This document shows, piece by piece, positions 26,676 through 34,598 of a stretch of DNA of 64,000 bases. The translations under genes were made by a program, and so were the position numbers. Source of the DNA: Burkholderia sp. 4M9327F10 (lineage in GTDB: Bacteria; Pseudomonadota; Gammaproteobacteria; Burkholderiales; Burkholderiaceae); NCBI RefSeq assembly GCF_005503145.1, contig NZ_SCNV01000030.1, forward strand, positions 1 through 64,000. The letters are read 5' to 3'. The notes below the pieces were generated by a model. It was not told the DNA's origin and searched no databases. It worked only from the letters and a program-made list of their open reading frames with translations. Each line of letters opens with the position of its first letter. The stretch's first letter is position 1.

Positions 26676-28326
26676 GTTCAGGCTCCTGCTTCTTGACCGG
26701 CGGGCCGGCAAACGCGGTAGCAAACGAGCCGACCGACAGCATGTCCACTTCCACCAGCACCGGGCCGGTCTTCGCGAGGCCTTCGCGGATGATTTCGTCA
26801 GCGTCGTCGAGCGACTTGATGCGGTAGTGCGTGAGTTTCAGGCTCTCGCAGAACTGCGCAAAGTCCGGTTGGTGCAGGTCCACGAAGCAGCGGCGGCCGC
26901 CGTAGTGCGCGTCCTGAATGTTGCGGATCACGCCGTAGCACTGGTCGTTCATCAGCACGATCATCATGTTGGCGTTTTCCTGCACGGCCGTCGCCAGTTC
27001 GCCGACGTTGACCATCAGGCCGCCATCGCCCACAAGGCATACGGTCTTCGCTGCGGTTTCCGCGAGCGCTGCGCCAATCGCCATTTGCATGCCCTGGCCG
27101 ATACCGCCGCCCAGCGCATGCACACCGGCGCGCGGCGCGAAAATCTTCAGCAGGCGGTTGCCCCACGTGCTGTTCGAGATCGTCACATCGCGCACCCAGT
27201 TGTAGTCCGTGCCGACCGAACGTTGCAGTGCGTCGACGAGGCGCTTGTATGGACCGAGGCCCTTGCCCACATCCGCCACGGCAATTTCGCGGGCGGCGGC
27301 CAGATCGGCGGCGAACTGCGGGTCCACCTTGAGGCGGCCTTCGAGGCGCGTTGCGAGTTCCTCCAGCACCGCAGCCGAATCGCCGTGCACGAACAGTTCG
27401 TTGCGATAGCCACGGTTGTCGGCCAGTGCGTCGGCGTCGATGCGGTACAGCGGTTGCGGCAACGCCAGCTTGTACTTCAGCGTTTCATTGCCGCGCAGAC
27501 GCGAGCCGACCACGAGGACCGCATCGCAAGTCTTGTAGAAGCTTTCCACGGAGGCATGCACGTTGAACGCACCGAGCGTCGCCGGATGATCTTCCGGCAG
27601 GATGCCGCGGCCCTGCACGCTGGTCACCACACCGAGGCCCAGTGCAACCAGACGCTCCACCGCTGCGCGGGCATGGCGCGTGCCGCCGCCCAGCCACAGC
27701 AGCGGACGCTTGGCCTTGACCAGTTCGTCAGCGAGTTGGGCGACGCGCTTGCTGTCGTGCGTCAGGGTGGTCACATGCGGCGCGCCGAGGTCGGCCGGCC
27801 ATTCGATTTCCGCCGCCTGAATGTCGATCGGAATCTCGACGCTCACCGGGCCGCTCGGTGCGCTCTGCGCCATGCGGACCGCTTCGCGGATCGTCGGCAG
27901 CGCGGTTTCGGCGCTGCGCACGCGGTACGCGGCCTTCGAGATCGACGACAGCATCGACAACTGGTCCGGCGCTTCGTGGATATACGCGAGGTCTTTATCG
28001 AGGTATTCGGTTTCGATCTGGCCGGTGATATGCAGCAGCGACGTGCCCGCGGTCAGCGCCTCGACCATCGCACCCGCCGCGTTACCGGCTGCCGTGCCCG
28101 TGCTGGTGAACGCCACGCCGAGGCCGCCCGACACGCGGGCCAGGCCATCGGCCATGTTGACCGCGCCGGCTTCGCCACGCGCGCCGACATAGCGGATCTT
28201 GCCGCGATTGTTGATCGCGTCGAGGATCGGCATGTTGTGGATCGAAATCACGCCGAACGTAGTACGAACGCCGCATTGCTCGAGAAAGGCGGCAATCAGC
28301 TCGCCGACGGTGGTTTTATTAGACAT
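26668..28326 (-). CDS. ThDP-dependent enzyme (acetolactate synthase/decarboxylase-like)
   Basis: A 552-residue protein with the three-domain ThDP layout. The catalytic Glu is E52 (GARGEAGAVNMADG), the N-terminal PYR domain spans about 1-165, and the ThDP/Mg site GDGG...N-D spans 433-461. The family decarboxylates 2-oxo acids (benzoylformate, phenylpyruvate, oxalyl-CoA) or makes acetohydroxy acids. In this context a 2-oxo-acid decarboxylase feeding the aldehyde dehydrogenase is attractive but unproved. ATG 28326 overlaps the SDR stop by 8 nt; the longer frame to 28440 is not used. Confidence 0.87.
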   Translation of the reverse strand: MSNKTTVGELIAAFLEQCGVRTTFGVISIHNMPILDAINNRGKIRYVGARGEAGAVNMADGLARVSGGLGVAFTSTGTAAGNAAGAMVEALTAGTSLLHITGQIETEYLDKDLAYIHEAPDQLSMLSSISKAAYRVRSAETALPTIREAVRMAQSAPSGPVSVEIPIDIQAAEIEWPADLGAPHVTTLTHDSKRVAQLADELVKAKRPLLWLGGGTRHARAAVERLVALGLGVVTSVQGRGILPEDHPATLGAFNVHASVESFYKTCDAVLVVGSRLRGNETLKYKLALPQPLYRIDADALADNRGYRNELFVHGDSAAVLEELATRLEGRLKVDPQFAADLAAAREIAVADVGKGLGPYKRLVDALQRSVGTDYNWVRDVTISNSTWGNRLLKIFAPRAGVHALGGGIGQGMQMAIGAALAETAAKTVCLVGDGGLMVNVGELATAVQENANMMIVLMNDQCYGVIRNIQDAHYGGRRCFVDLHQPDFAQFCESLKLTHYRIKSLDDADEIIREGLAKTGPVLVEVDMLSVGSFATAFAGPPVKKQEPEHA

Positions 28327-29134
28327 GTCGTGCATTGCCTCCAGAGACATCGATGTGACTGCCCGTCGTATAGGACGACAGGTGGGTAGCCAGATAAAAG
28401 AGTGCCTGTGCGGCCTCTTCGGGACGGCCGAAGCGGCCAAGCGGAATGTTTTTCTTGCGTGCGAGTTCTGCCGTCCAGTCTTCCCAGCTTTGGCCGGGCG
28501 CTGCCTGCGTGGCGAAGCGGCGGCGCCATTGGCCAGACTCGACGATGCCGATCAGGATCGAATTCACACGGATACGCTGCGGCGCGAGTTCGACCGCGAG
28601 CGACTTGATCAGGCTCAGCAAACCGGCGCGCGCCGACGACGTTGCCACCATATGCGGCTCGGGCTGCAGCGCCAGCAGCGAATTCACGCAGACAATCGAT
28701 GCGTTGCCAGAACCCGCCGTGCCGGCCGCGTCGCGCAGCATCGGAAGGAAAGCGCGGGTCGGGCGAATCACGCTGAAATACTTCAGGTCGAGTTCTTCGC
28801 GCCAGGCGTCGTCGGTGGTGTCGGCGAAGGTCGACACGCGGCCCTGGCCGGCGTTGTTCACCAGCATGTCGGTACGGCCGAAGCGTGCCTGCACCGCCTG
28901 CGCAAAGGCGCTTACCTGCTCCGCGTCGAGCACGTCGCAGCGCTCGGCCAGCAGCTGCGCCGCCGGGAACTGCGCATTTAGCGCGCCTTCCGCTTGCGCG
29001 AGGCGCTCGGCATCGCGGCCGCAGATCGCAACCGAGGCGCCCGCCCGCAGAAACAGTTCGGCAGTCGCGAGGCCAATGCCGGACGAGCCGCCCGTCACCA
29101 CCGCAACCTGCCCGGTCAAATCGATTTGGATCAT
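28319..29134 (-). CDS. SDR-fold protein lacking the canonical Tyr and Lys
   Basis: A 271-residue protein with a normal nucleotide motif (TGGSSGIG, 14-21) and NNAG (93-96). Counting from the conserved Ser (S152), the position of the catalytic Tyr is T165 and that of the Lys is R169 (MVATSSARAG). This replaces the usual YxxxK. I recall related bacterial SDRs with the same ATSxAR pattern, so it is a subfamily rather than a random mutation. It may catalyse something other than simple alcohol oxidation, or have a structural role. Its ATG overlaps the IclR stop by 1 nt. Confidence 0.85.
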   Translation of the reverse strand: MIQIDLTGQVAVVTGGSSGIGLATAELFLRAGASVAICGRDAERLAQAEGALNAQFPAAQLLAERCDVLDAEQVSAFAQAVQARFGRTDMLVNNAGQGRVSTFADTTDDAWREELDLKYFSVIRPTRAFLPMLRDAAGTAGSGNASIVCVNSLLALQPEPHMVATSSARAGLLSLIKSLAVELAPQRIRVNSILIGIVESGQWRRRFATQAAPGQSWEDWTAELARKKNIPLGRFGRPEEAAQALFYLATHLSSYTTGSHIDVSGGNARHV

Positions 29135-30018
29135 TAGAGCCCCAATGCCTTCATGTATTTGCTGCCCGCTGCCGGTCCATTCTTGGGCCGGTAGTTCAGG
29201 CGCTGCGAGAGTTCGTCGGCCGCCTGGCGGACTTTGTCGATCAGGCCGCTATCGAGCAGCGCTGCATCGATTTCCGGCCGCGGAATCGTCGTCGTGATCA
29301 CCGCGACGATGCGGCCCGTGTCGTTGCGCACCGGCGCGGTCACGACCGAAATGCCACGCTCGAACGACGACTCGCTGATCGCAAAACCACGCTGGGCGTC
29401 GTCGCGAATCCGTTCGTACAGTTCTTCGACGGTTTCCGGTGTGAGCTTGGTAAAGCGATGCAGCTTGCGCTCGGGATACAGCACGCGCAGATCGTCGAGC
29501 GTCAGGTCGCCCATCAGCACCTGGCCGTGTGTCGTGGCATGCGCCGGCAGACGCGTGCCGACGTTCACCTTCACCGAGCTGAAAATCGGCGTATGGCTTT
29601 GCGCCTTGGCGACGAACACCACGTCGCGTCCATCGCGAATCAGGATGTGACTCGTCAGTCCGGTGTCGTCGCGCAACGCCTCGATGATCGGCAAGCCGAG
29701 GTCGGTCAGTTCGAGCGAGCTTAGGTACTCGAAGCCAAGGCGCAGCACCGCAACGCCGAGGCGATAGTTGCGATCCTTGTCGGCACGCTCGAGAAAGCCG
29801 AGCGATTCGAGCGTTTGCAGCAGACGGAACACCGTCGTGCGTGGAATCTTCAGGCGCCGGGACAACTCCGGCGCACCCAGTACCGGCTCGCGCGGCGAGA
29901 ACTCAGTGAGAATTTTCAGGCCGCGTTCGAGACCCGGCACTTTGTAGCCGGCGTCGTCCCGCTCGTCGGCTTGCTTGTCATCTGTTACGCGCTCGGCGTT
30001 AATCATGTCGGGCGTCAT
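29134..30018 (-). CDS. IclR family transcriptional regulator inside the catabolic operon
   Basis: A 294-residue protein. The winged HTH covers about residues 25-85 (VPGLERGLKIL, IPRTTVFRLLQTLESLGF) and the effector-binding GAF-like domain about 100-270. It is encoded within the operon, with the hydrolase stop immediately before its ATG. So it is made with the enzymes and probably regulates them through the palindrome at 34191-34206. It is strongly similar, over nearly the whole length, to the second IclR at 35739-36695, indicating a duplication. Confidence 0.9.
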   Translation of the reverse strand: MTPDMINAERVTDDKQADERDDAGYKVPGLERGLKILTEFSPREPVLGAPELSRRLKIPRTTVFRLLQTLESLGFLERADKDRNYRLGVAVLRLGFEYLSSLELTDLGLPIIEALRDDTGLTSHILIRDGRDVVFVAKAQSHTPIFSSVKVNVGTRLPAHATTHGQVLMGDLTLDDLRVLYPERKLHRFTKLTPETVEELYERIRDDAQRGFAISESSFERGISVVTAPVRNDTGRIVAVITTTIPRPEIDAALLDSGLIDKVRQAADELSQRLNYRPKNGPAAGSKYMKALGL

Positions 30019-30918
30019 TCAGTGGCTCCGTGGTGCCGCGCTCGCGCGGCAGAACGTGTCGATCAGCGTGTTGTACGCCTCGGCGGCTTCGATATATCCG
30101 GCGTGACCGGCGCGCGGCACCACCTGCAAAGACGTGCGGGCCGCCTGGGCCAGACGCTCGCAGCCGGACGGCGGCGTGATGCCGTCCTCGGCGCCGACTG
30201 CAACGCTGATACGCCCGTGATAGCGGGCAAGGTCGGAGGCGAGATCGGCGTTGGCAAGCAAATGTGTGGCCTGTGCGTAACCGTGAGGCACGATGCGCGC
30301 CATGTTCCAGCGCACCCATGCACGGGCGGTTTCGTCTGCGTGTTGGGACAGCATGTTCGCGCTGCGCTTTTCTGCGAGACCGGCCGGACCCAGTTCGGCC
30401 AGCATTGCGAGACGCTGGTCGCGCTTCGTGTCGCGCACGTCTGCGGCGGCCGAGCCGTAACCGCCGGCGGGAGACAGCAACAGCAGGCCCGCGAGACGCT
30501 CAGGATTGGCGACAGCAAACGCGCCCGCGATGATGGCCCCCAGCGAATGCCCCACCAGCACGCAGCGCTCGATGCCGAGCGCGTCGAGCCAGCCGCGCAG
30601 CACGTCCGCGTAGTCCGCGGCTTGGGGCGAGGCAGGCGCAACCGGATGGGACACGCCGTATCCTGGCGCGTCCCATGCCAGTACGCGACGCGTCGCGCCC
30701 AGCGCTTCGAACTGCTGCACCCATGAAGCCGCACCCGAACCGATGCCGTGCAGCAGCACAAGCGGCAAGCTGTCGTGGAGCGCCGAAGAAACCGGCTGAG
30801 CTTCGCGATATCCCACGATCTGCTCGGCCGCGGTGACGGCCTGCTGCAGCGAAAAGCGCGCAAGACGCGCTTCGAGCAAGGCAGCGGGATCGGCAGTGAC
30901 AGACGGGACAGCGGACAT
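30019..30918 (-). CDS. Alpha/beta hydrolase of the catabolic operon
   Basis: A 299-residue protein. The oxyanion motif is HGIGSG (57-62), the nucleophile is S125 (VGHSLGAI), an Asp lies in GAEDGITPP and the His in RAGHAGYIE. The family includes the C-C hydrolases that act on meta-cleavage products (BphD, MhpC, XylF). ATG 30918 (MSAVPS...) gives normal length, whereas the frame runs on to 31131 across the cupin gene. Upstream spacing is 134 nt, the largest gap in the operon. Whether it cuts a C-C bond, ester or amide is undecided. Confidence 0.82.
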   Translation of the reverse strand: MSAVPSVTADPAALLEARLARFSLQQAVTAAEQIVGYREAQPVSSALHDSLPLVLLHGIGSGAASWVQQFEALGATRRVLAWDAPGYGVSHPVAPASPQAADYADVLRGWLDALGIERCVLVGHSLGAIIAGAFAVANPERLAGLLLLSPAGGYGSAAADVRDTKRDQRLAMLAELGPAGLAEKRSANMLSQHADETARAWVRWNMARIVPHGYAQATHLLANADLASDLARYHGRISVAVGAEDGITPPSGCERLAQAARTSLQVVPRAGHAGYIEAAEAYNTLIDTFCRASAAPRSH

Positions 30919-31052
30919 GGTTTCTATCTGCAAGTGCAAGGTAAGGTGACTTCGGTACGGCAACCGCGCAGCGCACGGTTGCCATGTGAGGCCTTTTTCA
31001 ACAGCAGACGCTCGGCAAGGCGTGCAGCGTGCCGTCGTCGAACGCGTGACGC

Positions 31053-31580
31053 TTAGCGCTTCAGCTTGGCAAGCGGCGAATCCGGCGGATACGTCGGCGT
31101 GATCGGCTTCGGTGAACCGAGCATCACGCACATCAGCGCGTCTTCCTCACCGACATTCACTTCGGTGCGGTACACGCCCGGCGGCACCGAGATCAGATCG
31201 CGTTCGCCGAGCACCGACTCCCATGTCTCGCCGTCGCGCTCACAGATCACTTTCATCTTGCCGCGCAGCACGAAGAAAATTTCTTCGACATCCATATGAA
31301 TATGGCTCGGGCCGATGTTGCCGGCCGGAATCACCATCGTCGAGAACGTGAAGCCGCCAGCCGGGACCGTGTTGACGTCCTTTGCAACACCCGTGCCGCC
31401 CGTGCCGACATAGCGCATCTGCGCACGGCGGTACTTCGGGTCGTAGTCCGCCTGGAACTTCAGCGCATCCCAGTCGTAGCGACGGGTTTCAAGGCGTGCC
31501 ACGCGCGAATCCATCCACTGCGCGAAGCTGGCTTCCGTGGGTTGATCCCACGACTTGCGTTCGATTTCGGTGTCCGCCAT
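31053..31580 (-). CDS. Cupin domain protein of the catabolic operon
   Basis: A 175-residue protein with one cupin barrel. Metal ligands H93, H95 and E99/E100 (PSHIHMDVEEIFFVLRG), followed by the second motif around PPGVYRTEVN, match mononuclear cupins. Cupins in aromatic operons can be dioxygenases (gentisate, 3-hydroxyanthranilate) or isomerases. This one is short and single-domain. It is 27 nt after SDR1. The presence of both a cupin and a VOC dioxygenase means two possible ring-cleavage or product-processing steps. Confidence 0.82.
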   Translation of the reverse strand: MADTEIERKSWDQPTEASFAQWMDSRVARLETRRYDWDALKFQADYDPKYRRAQMRYVGTGGTGVAKDVNTVPAGGFTFSTMVIPAGNIGPSHIHMDVEEIFFVLRGKMKVICERDGETWESVLGERDLISVPPGVYRTEVNVGEEDALMCVMLGSPKPITPTYPPDSPLAKLKR

Positions 31581-31607
31581 CTCTTTCTCCTTTCGGTCAA
31601 GACAAGA

Positions 31608-32381
31608 TCAATTCATCACAAAGCCGCCGTTCACCGGCAGCAACTGGCCGGTCACGAAACGTGCGGCATCGGACAACAGGAACAGGACTGGCCCCGTTAC
31701 ATCGTCGGGAACCTGGGCGCGGGTCAGCGCGCGGCCTTTCAGGTAATACTCGTGACGCTCGGCGGGCACATAGGCAGTCGCCTCGACTTCGGTCAGGCCC
31801 GGCGCAATCGCGTTGACCGTGACGCCGTGGGCGCCGAACTCGCGCGCCAGTGAACGTGTCATCGCGATCACCGCACCCTTGCTCGCGACATACGCGAGCA
31901 GCTTCGGCGCGCCCCACATCGCCGTATCCGAGGCAATATTGACGATGCTGCCGCGGCCCGAGTCACGCAGATGCGGCAACGCTGCTGCGCTCATCAGCCA
32001 CGTGCCGCGCACGTTGACGTTCATCACCGCATCCCATGTGTCGACCGCCAGCTCGCCTGCGAACTTGCCGCCCGAGTTGGTGATCGCCGCGTTGTTGATC
32101 AGCGCATCAAGTCCGCCGAGCTGCGCCACTGCCTCTGCAACGAAGCGCTCGATGTTGGACGGATCGGCGAGATCCAGCGGCAGGAAGTGCACCGCCTGAC
32201 CTTCGCCCTGGAGCGCATCGGCAAGCGCATGGCCTTCGTCGTGCAACACATCGCCGAACACCACTTGCGCACCGGCTTGCGCCAGCGACTGCACAAACGC
32301 TGCGCCCAGACCGCGCGCACCGCCCGTCACGATCACGCGCCGGCCGTTCAGCGCCGCGAGCACAGCGTTAGCGTTATGCAT
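31608..32381 (-). CDS. SDR family oxidoreductase, canonical (cis-dihydrodiol dehydrogenase candidate)
   Basis: A 257-residue protein. The cofactor motif is TGGARGLGA (19-27), with D44 after strand 2 favouring NAD. NNAA is at 97-100 and the catalytic triad S151-Y164-K168 is complete. It directly follows the oxygenase gene with an 8-nt overlap (ATGCATAA). That is where cis-dihydrodiol dehydrogenases usually lie, so rearomatisation of a dihydrodiol to a catechol is the likely role. The overlap argues for ATG 32381 instead of the longer frame to 32429. Confidence 0.87.
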   Translation of the reverse strand: MHNANAVLAALNGRRVIVTGGARGLGAAFVQSLAQAGAQVVFGDVLHDEGHALADALQGEGQAVHFLPLDLADPSNIERFVAEAVAQLGGLDALINNAAITNSGGKFAGELAVDTWDAVMNVNVRGTWLMSAAALPHLRDSGRGSIVNIASDTAMWGAPKLLAYVASKGAVIAMTRSLAREFGAHGVTVNAIAPGLTEVEATAYVPAERHEYYLKGRALTRAQVPDDVTGPVLFLLSDAARFVTGQLLPVNGGFVMN

Positions 32382-33474
32382 GGCTATGTCCTGCTGCCGC
32401 ACCGGCTTCGGCGGTGGCAGCTTGCGCACGATGGGTGGCGAGTGCGTCGAAATCCTGCTGCGCGCGCTGGCGCAACATGCGGCGCACGCGCGTCATACCG
32501 ACGTCGTGCTGGTAGAGGAATTCGTGCTGGCGTGCATTCGGCGCCATGCTTTCGAGGACGTAGCGGTCCTGTTCCAGCACGTCCCAATGCAGGCCTTCCA
32601 GGCGGTTGCGGTACATGAAGCGCCATGCGTCGCGCTGCCAGCCGGACACCTTGCGGGTGCGCCAGAAGTAAACCTGGCAGTTGTTTTCGTCGACGGGCAC
32701 GGCAAAGCCGATGATCCCGAAGTTGCCACCCGGGCCAAACTTCTTCTTGTACGGAATCGCCAAGCGCATCCACAGGCAGCCGGTTTCACCCAGCTCAACC
32801 CAGTCGAAGTTGACGTCGCGCTGGCCGACCTTTTCGAACATCAAGCCGGTGTCGGTCTTGCGCACGCGCATGTCGGCCTGCTTGTCGCCTTCGGCCATCG
32901 AATGCGACGTGGCGTGCAGATAGGCGCCGTGCATCGGGTCCATCACGTTGTCGATCGCGTACTGGTAATTGCACTTCCAGTTCGACATGCACAGGAAGCT
33001 CGCGTATTCCTCGCCCACCAGTTCTTCCGGCAGCACGAGCGGGGCGGGTTCCTTGTGCGCGTCGTCGCCGAACCACAGGAAGATCGCGCCGGCGTGTTCC
33101 TGCACGGGATACGACTTCACGCATTTCTGACCTTCAAGCGGGCAGTTCGACACCGCCGGCACCTTTGTGACCGTGCCGCCGCCGTCGATTTCAATGCCGT
33201 GGTACCAGCAGGCAACGCTGCCGCCAAGGTTCCAGCCGAGCGACAGACGCGCGCCGCGGTGCGGGCAGCGGTCTTCCAGCGCGTGAACCAGGCCTTCCTG
33301 ATCGCGCCACAGCACGATCTGGTCGCCGAGGCGTGTCAGGCCGATCGGCGCGTTGCCGACTTGCCAGCTCGGCGCGACCGGGTACCAGTAGTTGCGCAGA
33401 CCGAGGTCGAGGTAAGCCTGCAGCGGATCGGCCGTGCCGTGGTCCGTCGTATTGGGAGTAGTGGGGGACGTCAT
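32374..33474 (-). CDS. Rieske oxygenase alpha subunit of the catabolic operon
   Basis: A 366-residue protein. The Rieske site is C70-x-H72 ... C89-x2-H92. The iron site is D179-x2-H182-x4-H187 (DPMHGAYLH). No beta subunit is encoded, so it belongs to the alpha-only (homotrimer) class. Electrons would come from the ferredoxin at 33848 and the reductase at 22095, making a three-component system. GGAG lies 9 nt before the ATG. The family hydroxylates or dihydroxylates aromatic rings and starts most such pathways. The substrate is not recognisable from sequence. Confidence 0.9.
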   Translation of the reverse strand: MTSPTTPNTTDHGTADPLQAYLDLGLRNYWYPVAPSWQVGNAPIGLTRLGDQIVLWRDQEGLVHALEDRCPHRGARLSLGWNLGGSVACWYHGIEIDGGGTVTKVPAVSNCPLEGQKCVKSYPVQEHAGAIFLWFGDDAHKEPAPLVLPEELVGEEYASFLCMSNWKCNYQYAIDNVMDPMHGAYLHATSHSMAEGDKQADMRVRKTDTGLMFEKVGQRDVNFDWVELGETGCLWMRLAIPYKKKFGPGGNFGIIGFAVPVDENNCQVYFWRTRKVSGWQRDAWRFMYRNRLEGLHWDVLEQDRYVLESMAPNARQHEFLYQHDVGMTRVRRMLRQRAQQDFDALATHRAQAATAEAGAAAGHSHA

Positions 33475-33534
33475 GGAAAGACTCCGGATGCGGGTGCGGT
33501 GAGACGGGTTCGCTCGGTTGTTCGGGGCTTGCGC

Positions 33535-33846
33535 TTATTCAGCGAGCAGACGGAATTCGGCGCTCAGGCGCTCGGCGGTCCACGCCGCGCCTTCGGGAGT
33601 GCGGAAGCCGACGCGGTTCAAACCGTCGGCCACTTCCTGCAACTCCACCGCGCCCGCATCGAACACTTTCTCGAGCGCGTCGCCGAAGTCGTTCTCGTAT
33701 TGCGTCGGCTCGGCCTTGCGGGTTTGCCACACGAGGTTCTGCGCCTCGCCCGGTTTTTCGATGACGCCCTTGCCGGCCACGTTGTTCGGCTGCGGCGCGA
33801 GCCACGGCTTCAGGGAGGGATTGAATTTCACGGCTTGCTCTCGCAT
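33535..33846 (-). CDS. Small protein with recombinase-like helix-turn-helix, in Rieske operon
   Basis: A 103-residue protein. The N-terminal half (NPSLKPWLAPQPNN...) is Pro-rich. The C-terminal half (about 55-103, LQEVADGLNRVGFRTPEGAAWTAERLSAE) resembles the HTH segment of the large serine recombinase domain, but no catalytic domain is present. ATG 33846 has GGTGG 6 nt upstream and begins 1 nt after the ferredoxin stop, so the two are co-translated. It may be a structural partner of the oxygenase or a small regulator. The tight placement between ferredoxin and oxygenase argues for a role in the enzyme complex. Confidence 0.75.
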   Translation of the reverse strand: MREQAVKFNPSLKPWLAPQPNNVAGKGVIEKPGEAQNLVWQTRKAEPTQYENDFGDALEKVFDAGAVELQEVADGLNRVGFRTPEGAAWTAERLSAEFRLLAE

Positions 33847-33847
33847 G

Positions 33848-34162
33848 TCATTCCACCTTGATCTGGATTTCTTCACCGGCAAGACGCACCGCGTACACCT
33901 TCAGGTCGCGGCCACCCGGCTCTTTCAGGCACTTGCCCGTCGGGATATGGAACACGGCTTCGTGCAACGGGCATTCGACGGTGTCGCCGTCGACAAAGCC
34001 CTGCGTCAGCAACGCGTACGCATGGGGGCAGACGTTCTCCAGCGCATACAGCGCATCGCCCACCTTGTAGATGCCGATCTCCGTGCCGTCGAGCTTGAAC
34101 TCGAGCGGCGCGTCTTCGGACAGTTCGCCGGCATGTCCGGCGCAACGCCATTGTTCAGTCAT
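33848..34162 (-). CDS. Rieske-type ferredoxin, first gene of the catabolic operon
   Basis: A 104-residue protein with a single Rieske [2Fe-2S] domain: C45-x-H47 (VCPHAYAL) and C64-x2-H67 (ECPLHEAVF). It carries electrons from the FAD reductase to the oxygenase. AGGAGAAGG lies 11 nt upstream of the ATG. The promoter and candidate operator lie directly upstream at 34191-34231. Confidence 0.92.
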   Translation of the reverse strand: MTEQWRCAGHAGELSEDAPLEFKLDGTEIGIYKVGDALYALENVCPHAYALLTQGFVDGDTVECPLHEAVFHIPTGKCLKEPGGRDLKVYAVRLAGEEIQIKVE

Positions 34163-34190
34163 GTTTGCTACCTTCTCCTGAAGCTCTTAT

Positions 34191-34206
34191 GTTCCACATG
34201 TGAAAC
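34191..34206. promoter_or_regulatory. Candidate IclR operator upstream of the catabolic operon
   Basis: GTTCCACATGTGAAAC is an inverted repeat with one mismatch (half-sites GTTCCACA and GTTTCACA), within a longer ATGTT...AACAT symmetry (34189-34208). It starts about 20 nt downstream of the -10 box, where a bound repressor would block transcription. The half-site GTTCCAC recurs on the porin side (34482-34488, minus strand). Confidence 0.6.
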
Positions 34207-34225
34207 ATCAGTTCGTGTATGGACA

Positions 34226-34231
34226 ATTATA
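34226..34231 (-). promoter_or_regulatory. -10 box (TATAAT) of the catabolic operon
   Basis: A perfect TATAAT on the minus strand, about 64 nt before the ferredoxin start codon. The region 17 nt upstream is T-rich and has no -35 consensus, so the promoter may depend on an activator. Confidence 0.55.
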
Positions 34232-34428
34232 GGAGTCGCTTTGCAGAGAAAAAATAAAAATCTGTTGCGTTAGGGGAAAACACTGATGTGGCGTCGGGAA
34301 GACAGCGCGGCGCCAATTCGCCTGACAAGCGAGTGCCCTGACAACCCTGTTCCGTAAGGGTTTTCTGTCGGCATCCGAAGCAACCCTTCGGGCCGCATCC
34401 GGGTTTCCTCGGGGCTCGAAAATTTATT

Positions 34429-34488
34429 TTGACCACTTCTGAAGACTCTATACTTTCCATAGGCGATACATACGCCCATAGGTGGAAC
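34429..34488 (+). promoter_or_regulatory. Porin promoter region with repeated CCATAGG and a GTTCCAC half-site
   Basis: TTGACC (34429-34434) is a good -35, with TACTTT 16 nt downstream (34451-34456) or TATACT (34449-34454) as -10. CCATAGG occurs at 34457-34463 and again at 34476-34482, and GTGGAAC (34482-34488) is the reverse complement of the half-site in the operon operator. Confidence 0.45.
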
Positions 34489-34598
34489 AAACAAGAAGCG
34501 AAGTTTTGGCGCATAAACCCACGACTAACGCTCACTCAATGCATTACGGCCAACGAAATGAGATCGGGCCTTTCGTCACACGATTAGGAGAACCAACG

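Noticed and set aside
24378..26696. A 772-residue plus-strand open frame
   Set aside because: It lies antisense to the aldehyde dehydrogenase and aspartate dehydrogenase genes. Composition is Arg/His/Gln-rich, as expected from reading GC-rich genes backwards, and it has no family similarity.
26674..28389. A 571-residue plus-strand open frame
   Set aside because: Antisense to the ThDP enzyme, whose motifs are complete; the plus-strand product has no recognisable domain.
30918..31131. Longer start for the alpha/beta hydrolase
   Set aside because: It would overlap the cupin gene and add 71 residues with no similarity; the start at 30918 gives the usual family length.
32380..33861. A 493-residue plus-strand open frame
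   Set aside because: Antisense shadow of the Rieske oxygenase and small HTH genes.
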